NCBI GenBank assembly: GCA_013286985.1 | Contig: JABDEQ010000033.1 | Coordinates: forward strand, 1-27,372 | Direction: 5' to 3' | Source: Bacteroidota bacterium | GTDB taxonomy: Bacteria; Bacteroidota; Bacteroidia; Sphingobacteriales; Sphingobacteriaceae | Length of the DNA stretch: 27,372 bases | Shown here: positions 7,453-16,193 of the stretch, piece by piece | How the letters are laid out: each line of letters begins with the position of its first letter | How positions within the stretch are numbered: the first letter of the stretch is position 1 | Position numbers and translations under genes: made by a program | Notes under the pieces: model-generated | The model's database searches: none | What the model saw: the letters and a program-made list of their open reading frames with translations, nothing else | Told to the model about the DNA's origin: nothing

Positions 7453-7860
7453 TTAATTAGAGCTAACCAAAATAATTTTAACCTTAATTGGGAGTGTTGG
7501 CTGTACCGGTGTTGTGCCGTCAGACGATTGTGCGTAAAGCGTTACATTGCCTGCATTGTAAGTGTAGCTATAGGCAATTCCATTATAAGTTTCGGGTAAT
7601 TGTTCGTAAGTAGTACCGCCATCGTATGAAATAGCAACAATAATACCTCCGGTTTGAGCAAAGTTGCCGTTAATTGCATTTACAGTAATAGGCACCTGGT
7701 ATGATTTGCTACCTCCGTTATCTGTAAACAGCGTCCAATCAGTTGTTGCTACATTGGCATAAACAGTTTGATTAGTTTGTCCCGGTGTAATGTATTGTTT
7801 TGTACATGATGTTGCTGCCAGCAAGATAACGCAGCCCAGAATAGTCAAGATTTTTTTCAT
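7453..7860 (-). CDS. Small lipoprotein of unknown function
   Basis: A 135-residue protein with a lipoprotein signal peptide: MKK start, hydrophobic core and ATSC lipobox, giving Cys19 as the lipidated residue. The mature part is beta-rich, with Gly/Thr/Tyr-rich strands (SYDGGTTYEQLP, YNAGNVTLYAQSSDG) that suggest an immunoglobulin-like or fimbrial-type sandwich, but I recognise no family. It lies 140 bp downstream of the plug/macroglobulin-like gene on the same strand and converges with fabI on a shared terminator. A possible -7 box (TAAATTTG on the minus strand, 7978-7985) suggests independent transcription. Likely anchored in the outer membrane; location inferred from the signal only. Confidence 0.72.
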   Translation of the reverse strand: MKKILTILGCVILLAATSCTKQYITPGQTNQTVYANVATTDWTLFTDNGGSKSYQVPITVNAINGNFAQTGGIIVAISYDGGTTYEQLPETYNGIAYSYTYNAGNVTLYAQSSDGTTPVQPTLPIKVKIILVSSN

Positions 7861-7977
7861 AAAATAATGCTTTTAATAGTTATAGTATTAGAACAACGTA
7901 TTTTTAAAAGGTTTAATATAAGTTAATATTTTTTTACTAAAATTTCATCAACCCAATAAAAAGCGTTTTATCTGCCC

Positions 7978-7985
7978 CAAATTTA
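7978..7985 (-). promoter_or_regulatory. Putative -7 element for the lipoprotein gene
   Basis: The minus strand reads TAAATTTG, matching TAnnTTTG, just past the stop codon of the upstream gene and about 118 bp before the lipoprotein ATG. No clear -33 box is visible. Confidence 0.3.
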
Positions 7986-8000
7986 TAACATTCTTTAAAA

Positions 8001-10703
8001 TTATTCCACTTTATACCGATAAACCTGCCGACCCAAATTACCATTATCATCAATACCCTCAACAACAACGCGATAAGTTCCTTTTGTATCAGCGTTAAAA
8101 AACTCAAATGAAGCCTTGCCTTCTTTATCGGTTATGATATTGGGTTTCCAGTAAATGGTGCTTCGCAGATCAGGAATTTTTGAATTGAGTTTAGGGTCAT
8201 CGTACTTAGGCGAATAAAACTCGCGTACCTTACTATATCCTTTTGGCATAAATGTTATAACGCCCGGTGTGTATTGCTGATAGCTATAGCTCCCATTACC
8301 GGCTTTTGTGGTAATAATTAATACGCCATTGCCGCCACGGCCACCGTAAATGGAAGTATATTGTATACTGCGCAAAACTTCAACACTGCTTACATCATTG
8401 GGGTTTAAACTGCTCAAAACAACGCCATCAACATAAACCCCGTCAAGAATTATTTGCATTGGCCGATTTAAACTGCGTGTTGAAAAAGGTGTATCGTTGC
8501 GGAAAATAACCCCGCTTATGCGTCCTTGCAAACAATCAGCTATGTTGGCACATCCCGAAAGCACATCCGGCATAATTATCTGATCTGCATTACCCGGTCC
8601 ATTTAAATTTGATGATGTTTTAATAGCCTGTATTTTTGTGTCCTTTATAACCACTTCTTTTAGGGCAATTGAATTATTAATTGTACCGTTTTTTATTCCG
8701 TTTTCATAAGCAGCTTTACTGTTTTTTAAATAGGGCGAAATTTCGCTGCTTACGTTTACCTGCAAATCGGGTGCGTTTTTGTTATCCCCTACCCGCTGCT
8801 GCACATTGTCTAACTCAACCTGCAAATTCTTATGGTCTTTAGCGCTTCTGCCCTGTATCAAAAACCTGATACTGTCTTTAAAAATCAAATTTTTGAAGGT
8901 AAACCGCCCCTCGCTGTCGGTTACCGTATCTATCATAAACACACCTTGATTGGCGGTAAACAGCGTTACTTTTCCATTTGCCACAGGTTTGCCAAGCAGG
9001 TTTTTTAAACGACCGGATATCTGGAGCGATTTTTCGGGCGCATAAGCAACTGGTGCAAAATCATCTGCCAGCACCTGTTTCCACTCAAAACGATGATAGC
9101 CCTGCGTAAGCATTAATACATCCAGATCGGCATTGGCTTTTTTATCATCATGAGCAAAGTAATAGCCGGGCTGTTCGATATATCCCCTGATATCAGTTGT
9201 AAGCAAAAGACCGGATAAAATAGAGCTTTCATTCTCATCAGCAGGCATTTGCGACTCATTGGTAACCGCTACCGAAAAACTTCCAACTACCGGTTCACTA
9301 TTTTTATTTTTTGTATTGAGTTCGATTTTCACTTTTTGGCGCGGGGCATATTCTTGCTTGTCGGCCGCTATATTCAATTTTAGCTCATCATGATTTTTGA
9401 TGAAAACCAAACGCTCATTCAATGGCTCACCCGATGAGTTAAACAATGTAAACTGAACTATCCCGGTTGGGAATTTACTTTTGGGGATAATAGTATTGAA
9501 CGATTTGCTACCTGCATTACTTTTACCGGCAAAACAAATGGCTCCGCGACTTTGTGCAATTAAGCTGATTACCTCTGTTGTAGAAGTACTTTTTTCAACC
9601 TCAGCTCCCGGAGCTATTTTAACATTGATATTGTCGCTATCAGCATCAACAGTTAAAGTGTACCCTGAATTAACAGTAGCCGGCAAATTAATCGTATTGA
9701 CAGATCCATCGGTATAGGTAATAGTTGCTTTGTAAATTTTACCATTTTCGGGCTTAAAATTAAACACGCCCATACCCAATTGATTACTGCTAAAAGCGGC
9801 CACTTGCTTATTATCGCTATCAGTAATCACTCCTTTTATTTCTACTCCGAGGCCATCAGCCGCAACAGCTTTAAAAGCCATTTTTGTTTCATTGCCAGCA
9901 ACCATGTTACCACCTTCCGGAAAAAACTGTACATCCACATTTGCGGAGTTAGCCTTTACCAGTATTATTTTTTTTACTGATGTTTTATCTGTGAGCTTCA
10001 GATCCGTAATGATGCGCTCGCCCTTGCTCCCCTTGAGATTATTAAAACTGATATTTAAATTCCCATTTGCGTCGGTTTGTCCTTTACCATTGGCAATATT
10101 TTTATCGCCTGCTTGCACCTGGTAAGTGACGGGAATGCCGACATAGGCGGTACCATCCATATTGGTATATTTAATATGAGCATTTACCTGTTGGGTACCG
10201 TTTTGGTTGCTGTAATTGTAATCAGTTTCGGTAAGCACCTGGTTGGTAATTACATTGTTAATGGTGATAGCTTTATCAAAAAAATACACCTCACCGGCAT
10301 TCCGCATCCAGTTGGTATAGGCTCTTATGCGGTAGTTACCTTCTTTCAATGTATCGGGCAAAGGAAAGTCGCCCCAGGTTAAGCCACTTACTATGGGGAG
10401 TTTAAGTTGCTGTTTAACAGAATCACGGTCATCAATCAATTCCACATTTAAAACGCCGCTAATACCAGATAGCTGGTGACTACTGCCCGCTGTAATATAA
10501 GCCTTAAACCAGATGTCGCTACCGGCGGTATAATAAGGTTTATCCAATTGAAGGTAAACATCCTCCTGTGGATGTGTTGACATCCATTTATTAAGTTGGA
10601 TAATGATATGTTGAACAGGGTCTTCAGTTAACCGGGCAAATGCCGATAGTAACACTATACAGCCAAGGCTAAAAAGGCCCGCAATTACCTTTTTGTATCT
10701 CAT
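8001..10703 (-). CDS. Exported macroglobulin-like protein with TonB plug domain, no barrel
   Basis: A 900-residue exported protein. The signal peptide covers residues 1-24. Residues 47-150 resemble an MG2 macroglobulin domain (VYLQLDKPYYTAGSDIWFKAY, EGNYRIRAYTNWMRN). Further sandwich domains follow to about 490, then conserved-looking GYIEQPGYYF and DLDVLMLTQGYHRFEW motifs. A carboxypeptidase-regulatory-like beta domain is at 556-615 (ISGRLKNLLGKPVANGKVTL). A TonB-receptor plug-like domain is at about 705-800 (CLQGRISGVIF, MQIILDGVYVDG, VEVLRSIQYTSIYGGRGGNG). A final macroglobulin-like segment ends at 900. There is no beta-barrel and no terminal aromatic. The architecture is seen in Bacteroidota proteins annotated simply as plug-domain proteins; the role is not established. 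A large inverted repeat lies just upstream of the start. Confidence 0.82.
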   Translation of the reverse strand: MRYKKVIAGLFSLGCIVLLSAFARLTEDPVQHIIIQLNKWMSTHPQEDVYLQLDKPYYTAGSDIWFKAYITAGSSHQLSGISGVLNVELIDDRDSVKQQLKLPIVSGLTWGDFPLPDTLKEGNYRIRAYTNWMRNAGEVYFFDKAITINNVITNQVLTETDYNYSNQNGTQQVNAHIKYTNMDGTAYVGIPVTYQVQAGDKNIANGKGQTDANGNLNISFNNLKGSKGERIITDLKLTDKTSVKKIILVKANSANVDVQFFPEGGNMVAGNETKMAFKAVAADGLGVEIKGVITDSDNKQVAAFSSNQLGMGVFNFKPENGKIYKATITYTDGSVNTINLPATVNSGYTLTVDADSDNINVKIAPGAEVEKSTSTTEVISLIAQSRGAICFAGKSNAGSKSFNTIIPKSKFPTGIVQFTLFNSSGEPLNERLVFIKNHDELKLNIAADKQEYAPRQKVKIELNTKNKNSEPVVGSFSVAVTNESQMPADENESSILSGLLLTTDIRGYIEQPGYYFAHDDKKANADLDVLMLTQGYHRFEWKQVLADDFAPVAYAPEKSLQISGRLKNLLGKPVANGKVTLFTANQGVFMIDTVTDSEGRFTFKNLIFKDSIRFLIQGRSAKDHKNLQVELDNVQQRVGDNKNAPDLQVNVSSEISPYLKNSKAAYENGIKNGTINNSIALKEVVIKDTKIQAIKTSSNLNGPGNADQIIMPDVLSGCANIADCLQGRISGVIFRNDTPFSTRSLNRPMQIILDGVYVDGVVLSSLNPNDVSSVEVLRSIQYTSIYGGRGGNGVLIITTKAGNGSYSYQQYTPGVITFMPKGYSKVREFYSPKYDDPKLNSKIPDLRSTIYWKPNIITDKEGKASFEFFNADTKGTYRVVVEGIDDNGNLGRQVYRYKVE

Positions 10704-11180
10704 AGGGGTAAATAAAAATCAAACTTAATTAAACCCTAACACAGCTTTGGTAACAAGTATGTTAGGGTTTAATTTTTGAATATTTTTTGTTGTAAGAGTA
10801 TCATAAACAACAACTAGCGGACGGTTTTCTCTGTTTTACCGAAGTATTTTTTAAAACTATTTCATTTACCCGCATTACATTTAAGCACCGAAAAACCGCA
10901 TCAAATGCAATAGAGCCTGATTCTAAAAAAAATTAACAATAGTTGAAATTTTTATTAACAAATGTTATAATAATTGAATAATTTTTATTTTTTTTATAAT
11001 ATTATTACAAGTTTAACATAAACAGGTATTGCAACTAAAAGATTACCGAATGTTATCCATTTGTTAACGGGGAGTTAACCAAAATACAACATTGATAACT
11101 CAATTTTGGAGAAATTCTGAAGGGGCTTAAAACTGGGGCTTCTGATTCTTGAATAAATTAATTCTTATTCCATAATAAAA
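10704..11180. other. Divergent intergenic region (477 bp)
   Basis: The spacer separates the plug/macroglobulin-like gene (minus) from the ECF sigma operon (plus) and must hold both promoters. It is very AT-rich, particularly 10920-11030. I see a strong inverted repeat at 10728-10773 (listed separately) and a smaller dyad, GTTAAC-gggga-GTTAAC, at 11063-11079. CAATTTTG around 11102 is one base from the TAnnTTTG -7 consensus in front of the sigma gene. No convincing ORF or RNA gene is seen. Confidence 0.6.
10728..10773. promoter_or_regulatory. 14-bp perfect inverted repeat upstream of the plug/macroglobulin-like gene
   Basis: ATTAAACCCTAACA (10728-10741) and its exact complement TGTTAGGGTTTAAT (10760-10773) flank an 18-nt spacer. 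The repeat begins 24 bp before the minus-strand ATG. It could be a 5'-leader hairpin or a wide operator. On the plus strand it is followed by a T-rich stretch and could block transcription heading toward the sigma gene, but no plus-strand gene lies upstream to need it. Confidence 0.6.
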
Positions 11181-11765
11181 ATGAGCATTATAAAAGGAAT
11201 ATTTTCTTCCCAAAACCACGATAACCTATGCGACATCGGTTTTGAAGCTCTTTTTAAAGAATTTTATGACAGGCTGGTATTCTTTTCATTTCAATTTGTA
11301 AATGATAAGGATCAGGCAAGAGATATTGTACAGGATGCCTTTGTTAAATACTGGCATCAGCAGGAAACTGTGCTCGATAATAAAATAGCCATCAAAAATT
11401 ACCTTTACAGTACCGTACGCAATGCCAGCTTAAACCACATAAGGCATACTAAAGTTGTAGATGGCTACGCTCAGCTGCACAATACAACCGAGCCCGAAGA
11501 AGCCCCTGTTATTGATGCTATTATTACTGCCGAAGTGGTGGCCGAACTTCATCTGGCTATTCAATCGCTTCCTGATAGTTATCGTTTGGTTTCTGAATTG
11601 GGCTACCTGGAAGGTAAAAGGAACCAGGAAATTGCCGATGAGCTGGATATGTCCATCAATACCGTAAAAAAACAAAAACAAAGGGCATTGCAGCTACTCC
11701 GCATGAAATTGGTGCCTGAATTGTATATTTTGTTAATGGCGCTGGTTGTTGAAGCGTTTGCCTGA
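11181..11765 (+). CDS. RNA polymerase ECF-type sigma-70 factor
   Basis: A 194-residue ECF sigma factor of the Bacteroidota FecI-like group. Region 2 covers residues 23-90 (FKEFYDRLVFFSFQFV, DQARDIVQDAFVKYW, IKNYLYSTVRNASLNHIR). Region 4 covers about 125-176, with the helix-turn-helix NQEIADELDMSINTVKKQKQ. The C-terminal hydrophobic end (LYILLMALVV) is common in this subfamily. It is followed by a FecR anti-sigma gene and a TonB receptor with an STN signalling domain, so it most likely directs transcription of this cassette once FecR relays an outer-membrane signal. The 86-bp gap to fecR is slightly long but no gene intervenes. Confidence 0.94.
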   Translation: MSIIKGIFSSQNHDNLCDIGFEALFKEFYDRLVFFSFQFVNDKDQARDIVQDAFVKYWHQQETVLDNKIAIKNYLYSTVRNASLNHIRHTKVVDGYAQLHNTTEPEEAPVIDAIITAEVVAELHLAIQSLPDSYRLVSELGYLEGKRNQEIADELDMSINTVKKQKQRALQLLRMKLVPELYILLMALVVEAFA

Positions 11766-11851
11766 TCTGCCGTTAAACTATTTTAAAAAAAAAGTTTCGT
11801 TTACTTTATCCTTTTTAAATACCAGCGTGTCTTTATTGACGAAAGGGCACA

Positions 11852-13048
11852 ATGAACAATTACCAACCATATTTCAGCACTGGCGAGCTTATTGCAAAAC
11901 ACTTGCGGGGCGAGTTAACTATAGCTGAAAATGAGCAGCTTGAACAATGGCTGCAAAGCGATCCGCAAAACCGCGAATTATTCAATAAACTATCCGACAG
12001 CTTTTTAATCAATGAGCACCTGGAAGTATACGCATCGAACAACAAAGAAGAAGCCTGGGAAAACATCGTTTCGAAAACGGGATATAAAACCAACGTAAAA
12101 AAACGCAATTTAAAACAGTTGATGCCCTATGCAGCAGCTGTTTTTTTGTTATTAGCGGCGGGACTTACCGTTAACCGTTATCTTTTAAAAAAAGAAGAAC
12201 GCCAGCCATTGGCTGTGCACCCTACTGATTTGTTTCCAGGTGGCAATAAAGCTATACTGAAACTTGCCGACGGCTCAGAAATAGCGCTGGACGATTCAAA
12301 AAAAGGTCAAATTGCCAGGCAGCAAAATGTACTTATTGCCAAAACGGAAAATGGGCAGATCGTATATCAGGCCGATGAAGCTGCAAACAAACTAGTAACG
12401 GCAAACATTACCCAATACAATGCTATTATTACGCCAAGGGGCGGCCAATATGAGCTTGTTTTGCCCGATGGCACCAAAGTATGGCTAAACGCTGCATCAT
12501 CTTTACGATACCCTACAACCTTTACCGGAGCCGACAGACGGGTTGAACTAACCGGCGAAGCCTATTTTGAAGTAGCTAAAAACGCTGCAAAGCCTTTTTA
12601 TGTAAAAACCAGCACCCAAACTGTTGAAGTATTAGGAACCCACTTTAACATTAATAGCTATGCCGACGAAAAAGCAGCTAAAACCACCCTGCTGGAAGGC
12701 AGCGTTAAAGTAAGCTGCAATACCGGCAAATCAACTGTGAAAATAGCACCCGGCCAACAAGCTGTAAATAGCTCGAACGAAATAAGCATTGTTCGGAATG
12801 CTGATGTAGATGAAGCTGTTGCCTGGAAAAATGGCAAGTTCCTTTTCAGAAATACCGATCTGCAAACTATTATGCGTCAGCTATCGCGCTGGTATGATGT
12901 GGATGTGGAGTACCAGGGGCAAGTACCAGACCGCCATTATCGTGGACGAATTTCAAGAAACGTGCCTGTATCACAGGTATTCGAAATATTAAAAACCAGC
13001 GGCTTAAACTTTACCATCAACGGGAGGAAGATTATAGTAAAAGCATAA
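11852..13048 (+). CDS. FecR-family anti-sigma factor
   Basis: A 398-residue single-pass inner-membrane regulator. The cytoplasmic N-terminus (1-88) would bind the sigma factor; a hydrophobic segment lies at about 89-107. The periplasmic FecR domain (about 188-290) has the hallmark VLPDGTKVWLNAASSLRYP and LTGEAYFEVAKN motifs. The C-terminal domain (about 328-398, FRNTDLQTIMRQLSRWYDVDV … FEILKTSGLNFTINGRKI) is the DUF4974-type STN-like domain found in Bacteroidota FecR proteins, expected to contact the receptor's signalling domain. Length and gene order are normal. It holds the ECF sigma factor inactive until the receptor is engaged (family knowledge). Confidence 0.94.
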   Translation: MNNYQPYFSTGELIAKHLRGELTIAENEQLEQWLQSDPQNRELFNKLSDSFLINEHLEVYASNNKEEAWENIVSKTGYKTNVKKRNLKQLMPYAAAVFLLLAAGLTVNRYLLKKEERQPLAVHPTDLFPGGNKAILKLADGSEIALDDSKKGQIARQQNVLIAKTENGQIVYQADEAANKLVTANITQYNAIITPRGGQYELVLPDGTKVWLNAASSLRYPTTFTGADRRVELTGEAYFEVAKNAAKPFYVKTSTQTVEVLGTHFNINSYADEKAAKTTLLEGSVKVSCNTGKSTVKIAPGQQAVNSSNEISIVRNADVDEAVAWKNGKFLFRNTDLQTIMRQLSRWYDVDVEYQGQVPDRHYRGRISRNVPVSQVFEILKTSGLNFTINGRKIIVKA

Positions 13049-13199
13049 AAAAACAGCTAATGGGGCCCGGCAAGGCCGGTTAACCGTATTCAGTCAAAAA
13101 GCCGAAAGTGCTGCGAACACTCCCGGCGAATTAAAGGGCTGATATCATTAAATAAATTATTGACTCATAAATTATTACTTAACAACCCAAAACAAACTT

Positions 13200-16166
13200 A
13201 TGGATTTTTCTACATTTTCCAAGCCGCTGTATTTAAGCGGGCTTGCAAATAAAATCACACCGGTTATCAATTGTTTTTCCCGGATTAACCCGGACACTAA
13301 AAGAAAATTAATGATGCGGATTAAATTAATTACCATTTTATTATTTGCAGCATGCCTTCACTTAAGCGCGTCGAGCTTTAGTCAGAGCATCAGCATCAGC
13401 GAAAAAAATGCGAGCCTTGAATCTGTGCTTAACAAAATTGAGCAGCAAAGCGGCTATGACGTATTTTTGCAAACAGAATTGCTTAACAAAAGCACCAAAG
13501 TATCTATCGATGTTAAAAACACACCAATGGATAAGGTTTTGGACAAGATTTTTAAAAACCAGCCATTTACCTACGCTATTGTTGGCCACACCATTGTTTT
13601 AAAAGAAAAAACAGCTGTTAAAACTGCTACTGTAATCACTTCAGCTGCTGCTGCAAGCGTAGTTACCGGTAAAGTTGTTGATGCTGATACAAAAGAGCCA
13701 TTGGTAGGTGCTTCTGTTTTACTTAAAGGAACTTCTAAAGCTACCTCAACTGGTTTAGATGGATCTTTTAAACTTGACGTAAGCGAATCAACCAACCCGG
13801 TATTGGTATTTAGCTACATCGGTTATGTAAGCAAAGAAATTGAAGCAGGCGACAAAACAAAATTGGGCGAAGTTGGCCTTAAATCGAGCGCTACAGGTAT
13901 GAGCGAAGTGGTAGTAAACGGTGACGTTGCTATTGACAGAAAAACTCCTGTTGCTGTTACAACTGTTGGCCCTCAATTTATTGAAGAGCATATTGGCGCA
14001 CAGGATATTCCGCAACTTTTAGTAGGAATACCAGGTGTAATGGTTACTGCACAAGGTGGTGGCTATGGCGATTCACGCATCAGTATCCGTGGTTTCTCCA
14101 GCAAATCAGGAAACGGAAACGTGGCCTTTACTATTAACGGTATCCCGGTTAATGACCCTGAAACAGGCGCCATTTACTGGTCCGATTTCTCAGGAATAAC
14201 AGATGTTGCCAGCTCTATTCAGGTTCAGCGTGGTTTAGGTGCTTCAAAAATCATCATCCCTTCATTTGGTGGTACTGTAAACATCACTACCCGCAGCACT
14301 GATATGCAACAAGGCGGTTATATTTCACAAACTATTGGTAGCGACGGTTACGAAAAAACTGCTATTTTAATTTCAACCGGTTTAAAAAATGGTTGGGCAG
14401 CAACTTTTCAGGGTAGCAGAAACAGCGGTGACGGTTTTGCTGATGGATTAAACTTCTTAGGCTATAACTACTTTGCTAATGTTTCTAAAATATTAACGCC
14501 TAACCAAACTTTATCGTTCAACATTATCGGCGCAAGCCAAACACACGGTCAAAGAGCCGAAGAATCAATTGCTGATTTTCAACAGGCTCCACAAGGCATC
14601 AAATGGAACTATTATGATGGTGTGAAAAATGGTCAGGAATACAATCCTTACAATAACTTCTTCAGCGAACCATTGGTATCTATTAACCATGATTGGACCA
14701 TTAATGATAAATCGAGCTTGTCAACTGTAGTATACGGTTTATTCGGTAACGGTGGCGGTGGCGGTATTGCTGGTAGCGTACCGGTAGCCAATTTACCAAG
14801 AATAGGTAATTTTTACACTCCTATTGACTTTGATGCTATTCAAAGAACAAACGCAGCAAGTGCCGACGGGTCTGCATCAACTTATATTGATGACTCACAC
14901 GACCAAACTAACTGGTATGGCTTAAGAAGTACCTACAGAACCTTATTAGGTAAATATATCGACCTATCAGTTGGTATCGACTTAAGATATTATGTAGGTA
15001 ATCACTATGATGAAGTACACGATTTATTGGGTGCTGATTACGTACAATACAACTATAGCGGAAGCCCGGCTTTAGGAACAGCATCAGGCGATATCAACAA
15101 TCCTGTATACAACGCTGTTGTTGGTAGTAAAATTGATTACTACAACAGGGATTACGTTGAATCAGGGGGTGCATTTGCACAAGCTGAGTACTCTAAAAAT
15201 AACTTTACAGCTTTTGCTACCTTATCAGGATCTGAAGATGCAGACAAAAGAACCGACTTCTTTAACTACCTGAACAGCGATCCTAACCAAACCAGCCGTT
15301 GGGTTAATTACACCACCTATCAGGCTAAAACAGGCGCTAACTACAACATTAACAGCCAAATGAACATATTTGCCAACATTGGTTACCTAACCAAACCACC
15401 ATATTTTGGCAACGTATTTGAAAACTATACCAATCAGATTAACAAAAGTGCTATAACCGAAAAACTATTCAGCTATGAATTAGGTTACGGCTTCAAAACA
15501 TCTGATTTCAGTGCTAAAGTAAACTTGTACAGAACACAATATTCTGACAGGGCATTTGCAAGTACTTATTCTGATCCTGCAACTGAACAACTATACACAG
15601 CAAACGTTTCGGGTGTAGGTGAATTGCACCAGGGTGCTGAATTGGAATTAAGATATCGCCCTATAAAAGAAATTTCTGTTGGCGGTATGCTTTCTTTAGG
15701 CGATTGGTATTATACCAGCAATGCAGGTCCGGTTTCTGTTCAAAACAATCAGGGTGCAGTTGTTGGCACGGTTAAGCAAATTTATTTGAAAAATGAAAAA
15801 GTAGGTGATGCTGCTCAAACCACAGCTGCAGCATTTGCTGATTTCAGCGTTTTACCGCAAATAAAATTAGGGGTTGTTTACAACTTCTACGGGAACTATA
15901 CTTCATATGTACCGTTCCAGAACTACACCAGCGCTAATCTTGAACCATACAAATTGCCGAACTACTCGCTTTGGAGTGTAAACGGTGTATTTAAATTTAA
16001 AATGGCAGGTTTTGATTCTGAGTTAATTGCTACAGTAAACAACTTATTAAACACTAAATACATTTCAGATTCTGAAGACTATTCTGGTGCAGGCCAGGCA
16101 AGCGGTGTAAGTGTTTATTATGGTTTGGGTAGAGTATTTACTACCGGCTTAAAAGTTAAATTTTAA
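13200..16166 (+). CDS. TonB-dependent outer-membrane receptor with STN signalling domain
   Basis: A 988-residue receptor. The long N-terminus before the signal peptide core (about 41-60, LITILLFAACLHLSASS) is usual for FecR-linked receptors; ATG codons near 13311 could also be used. An STN secretin/TonB short domain is at 68-137, a carboxypeptidase-regulatory-like domain at 154-228 (VTGKVVDADTKEPLVGASV), a plug at about 247-366 (ISIRGFS, TINGIPVNDPETG, IQVQRGLGASK … FGGTVNITT), and a 22-strand-type barrel to the terminal Phe (VFTTGLKVKF). It is not a clear SusC-type protein and no SusD follows. The STN domain and upstream sigma/FecR genes make it a signal-transducing transporter. The ligand is unknown; the next gene, a repeat lipoprotein, may be its surface partner. 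Confidence 0.93.
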   Translation: MDFSTFSKPLYLSGLANKITPVINCFSRINPDTKRKLMMRIKLITILLFAACLHLSASSFSQSISISEKNASLESVLNKIEQQSGYDVFLQTELLNKSTKVSIDVKNTPMDKVLDKIFKNQPFTYAIVGHTIVLKEKTAVKTATVITSAAAASVVTGKVVDADTKEPLVGASVLLKGTSKATSTGLDGSFKLDVSESTNPVLVFSYIGYVSKEIEAGDKTKLGEVGLKSSATGMSEVVVNGDVAIDRKTPVAVTTVGPQFIEEHIGAQDIPQLLVGIPGVMVTAQGGGYGDSRISIRGFSSKSGNGNVAFTINGIPVNDPETGAIYWSDFSGITDVASSIQVQRGLGASKIIIPSFGGTVNITTRSTDMQQGGYISQTIGSDGYEKTAILISTGLKNGWAATFQGSRNSGDGFADGLNFLGYNYFANVSKILTPNQTLSFNIIGASQTHGQRAEESIADFQQAPQGIKWNYYDGVKNGQEYNPYNNFFSEPLVSINHDWTINDKSSLSTVVYGLFGNGGGGGIAGSVPVANLPRIGNFYTPIDFDAIQRTNAASADGSASTYIDDSHDQTNWYGLRSTYRTLLGKYIDLSVGIDLRYYVGNHYDEVHDLLGADYVQYNYSGSPALGTASGDINNPVYNAVVGSKIDYYNRDYVESGGAFAQAEYSKNNFTAFATLSGSEDADKRTDFFNYLNSDPNQTSRWVNYTTYQAKTGANYNINSQMNIFANIGYLTKPPYFGNVFENYTNQINKSAITEKLFSYELGYGFKTSDFSAKVNLYRTQYSDRAFASTYSDPATEQLYTANVSGVGELHQGAELELRYRPIKEISVGGMLSLGDWYYTSNAGPVSVQNNQGAVVGTVKQIYLKNEKVGDAAQTTAAAFADFSVLPQIKLGVVYNFYGNYTSYVPFQNYTSANLEPYKLPNYSLWSVNGVFKFKMAGFDSELIATVNNLLNTKYISDSEDYSGAGQASGVSVYYGLGRVFTTGLKVKF

Positions 16167-16193
16167 TTGATATAACGCAAAAAAGATATTAAA

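Noticed and set aside
11430..11681. ORFs on both strands inside the sigma factor gene
   Set aside because: They overlap the conserved ECF sigma reading frame and show no family features.
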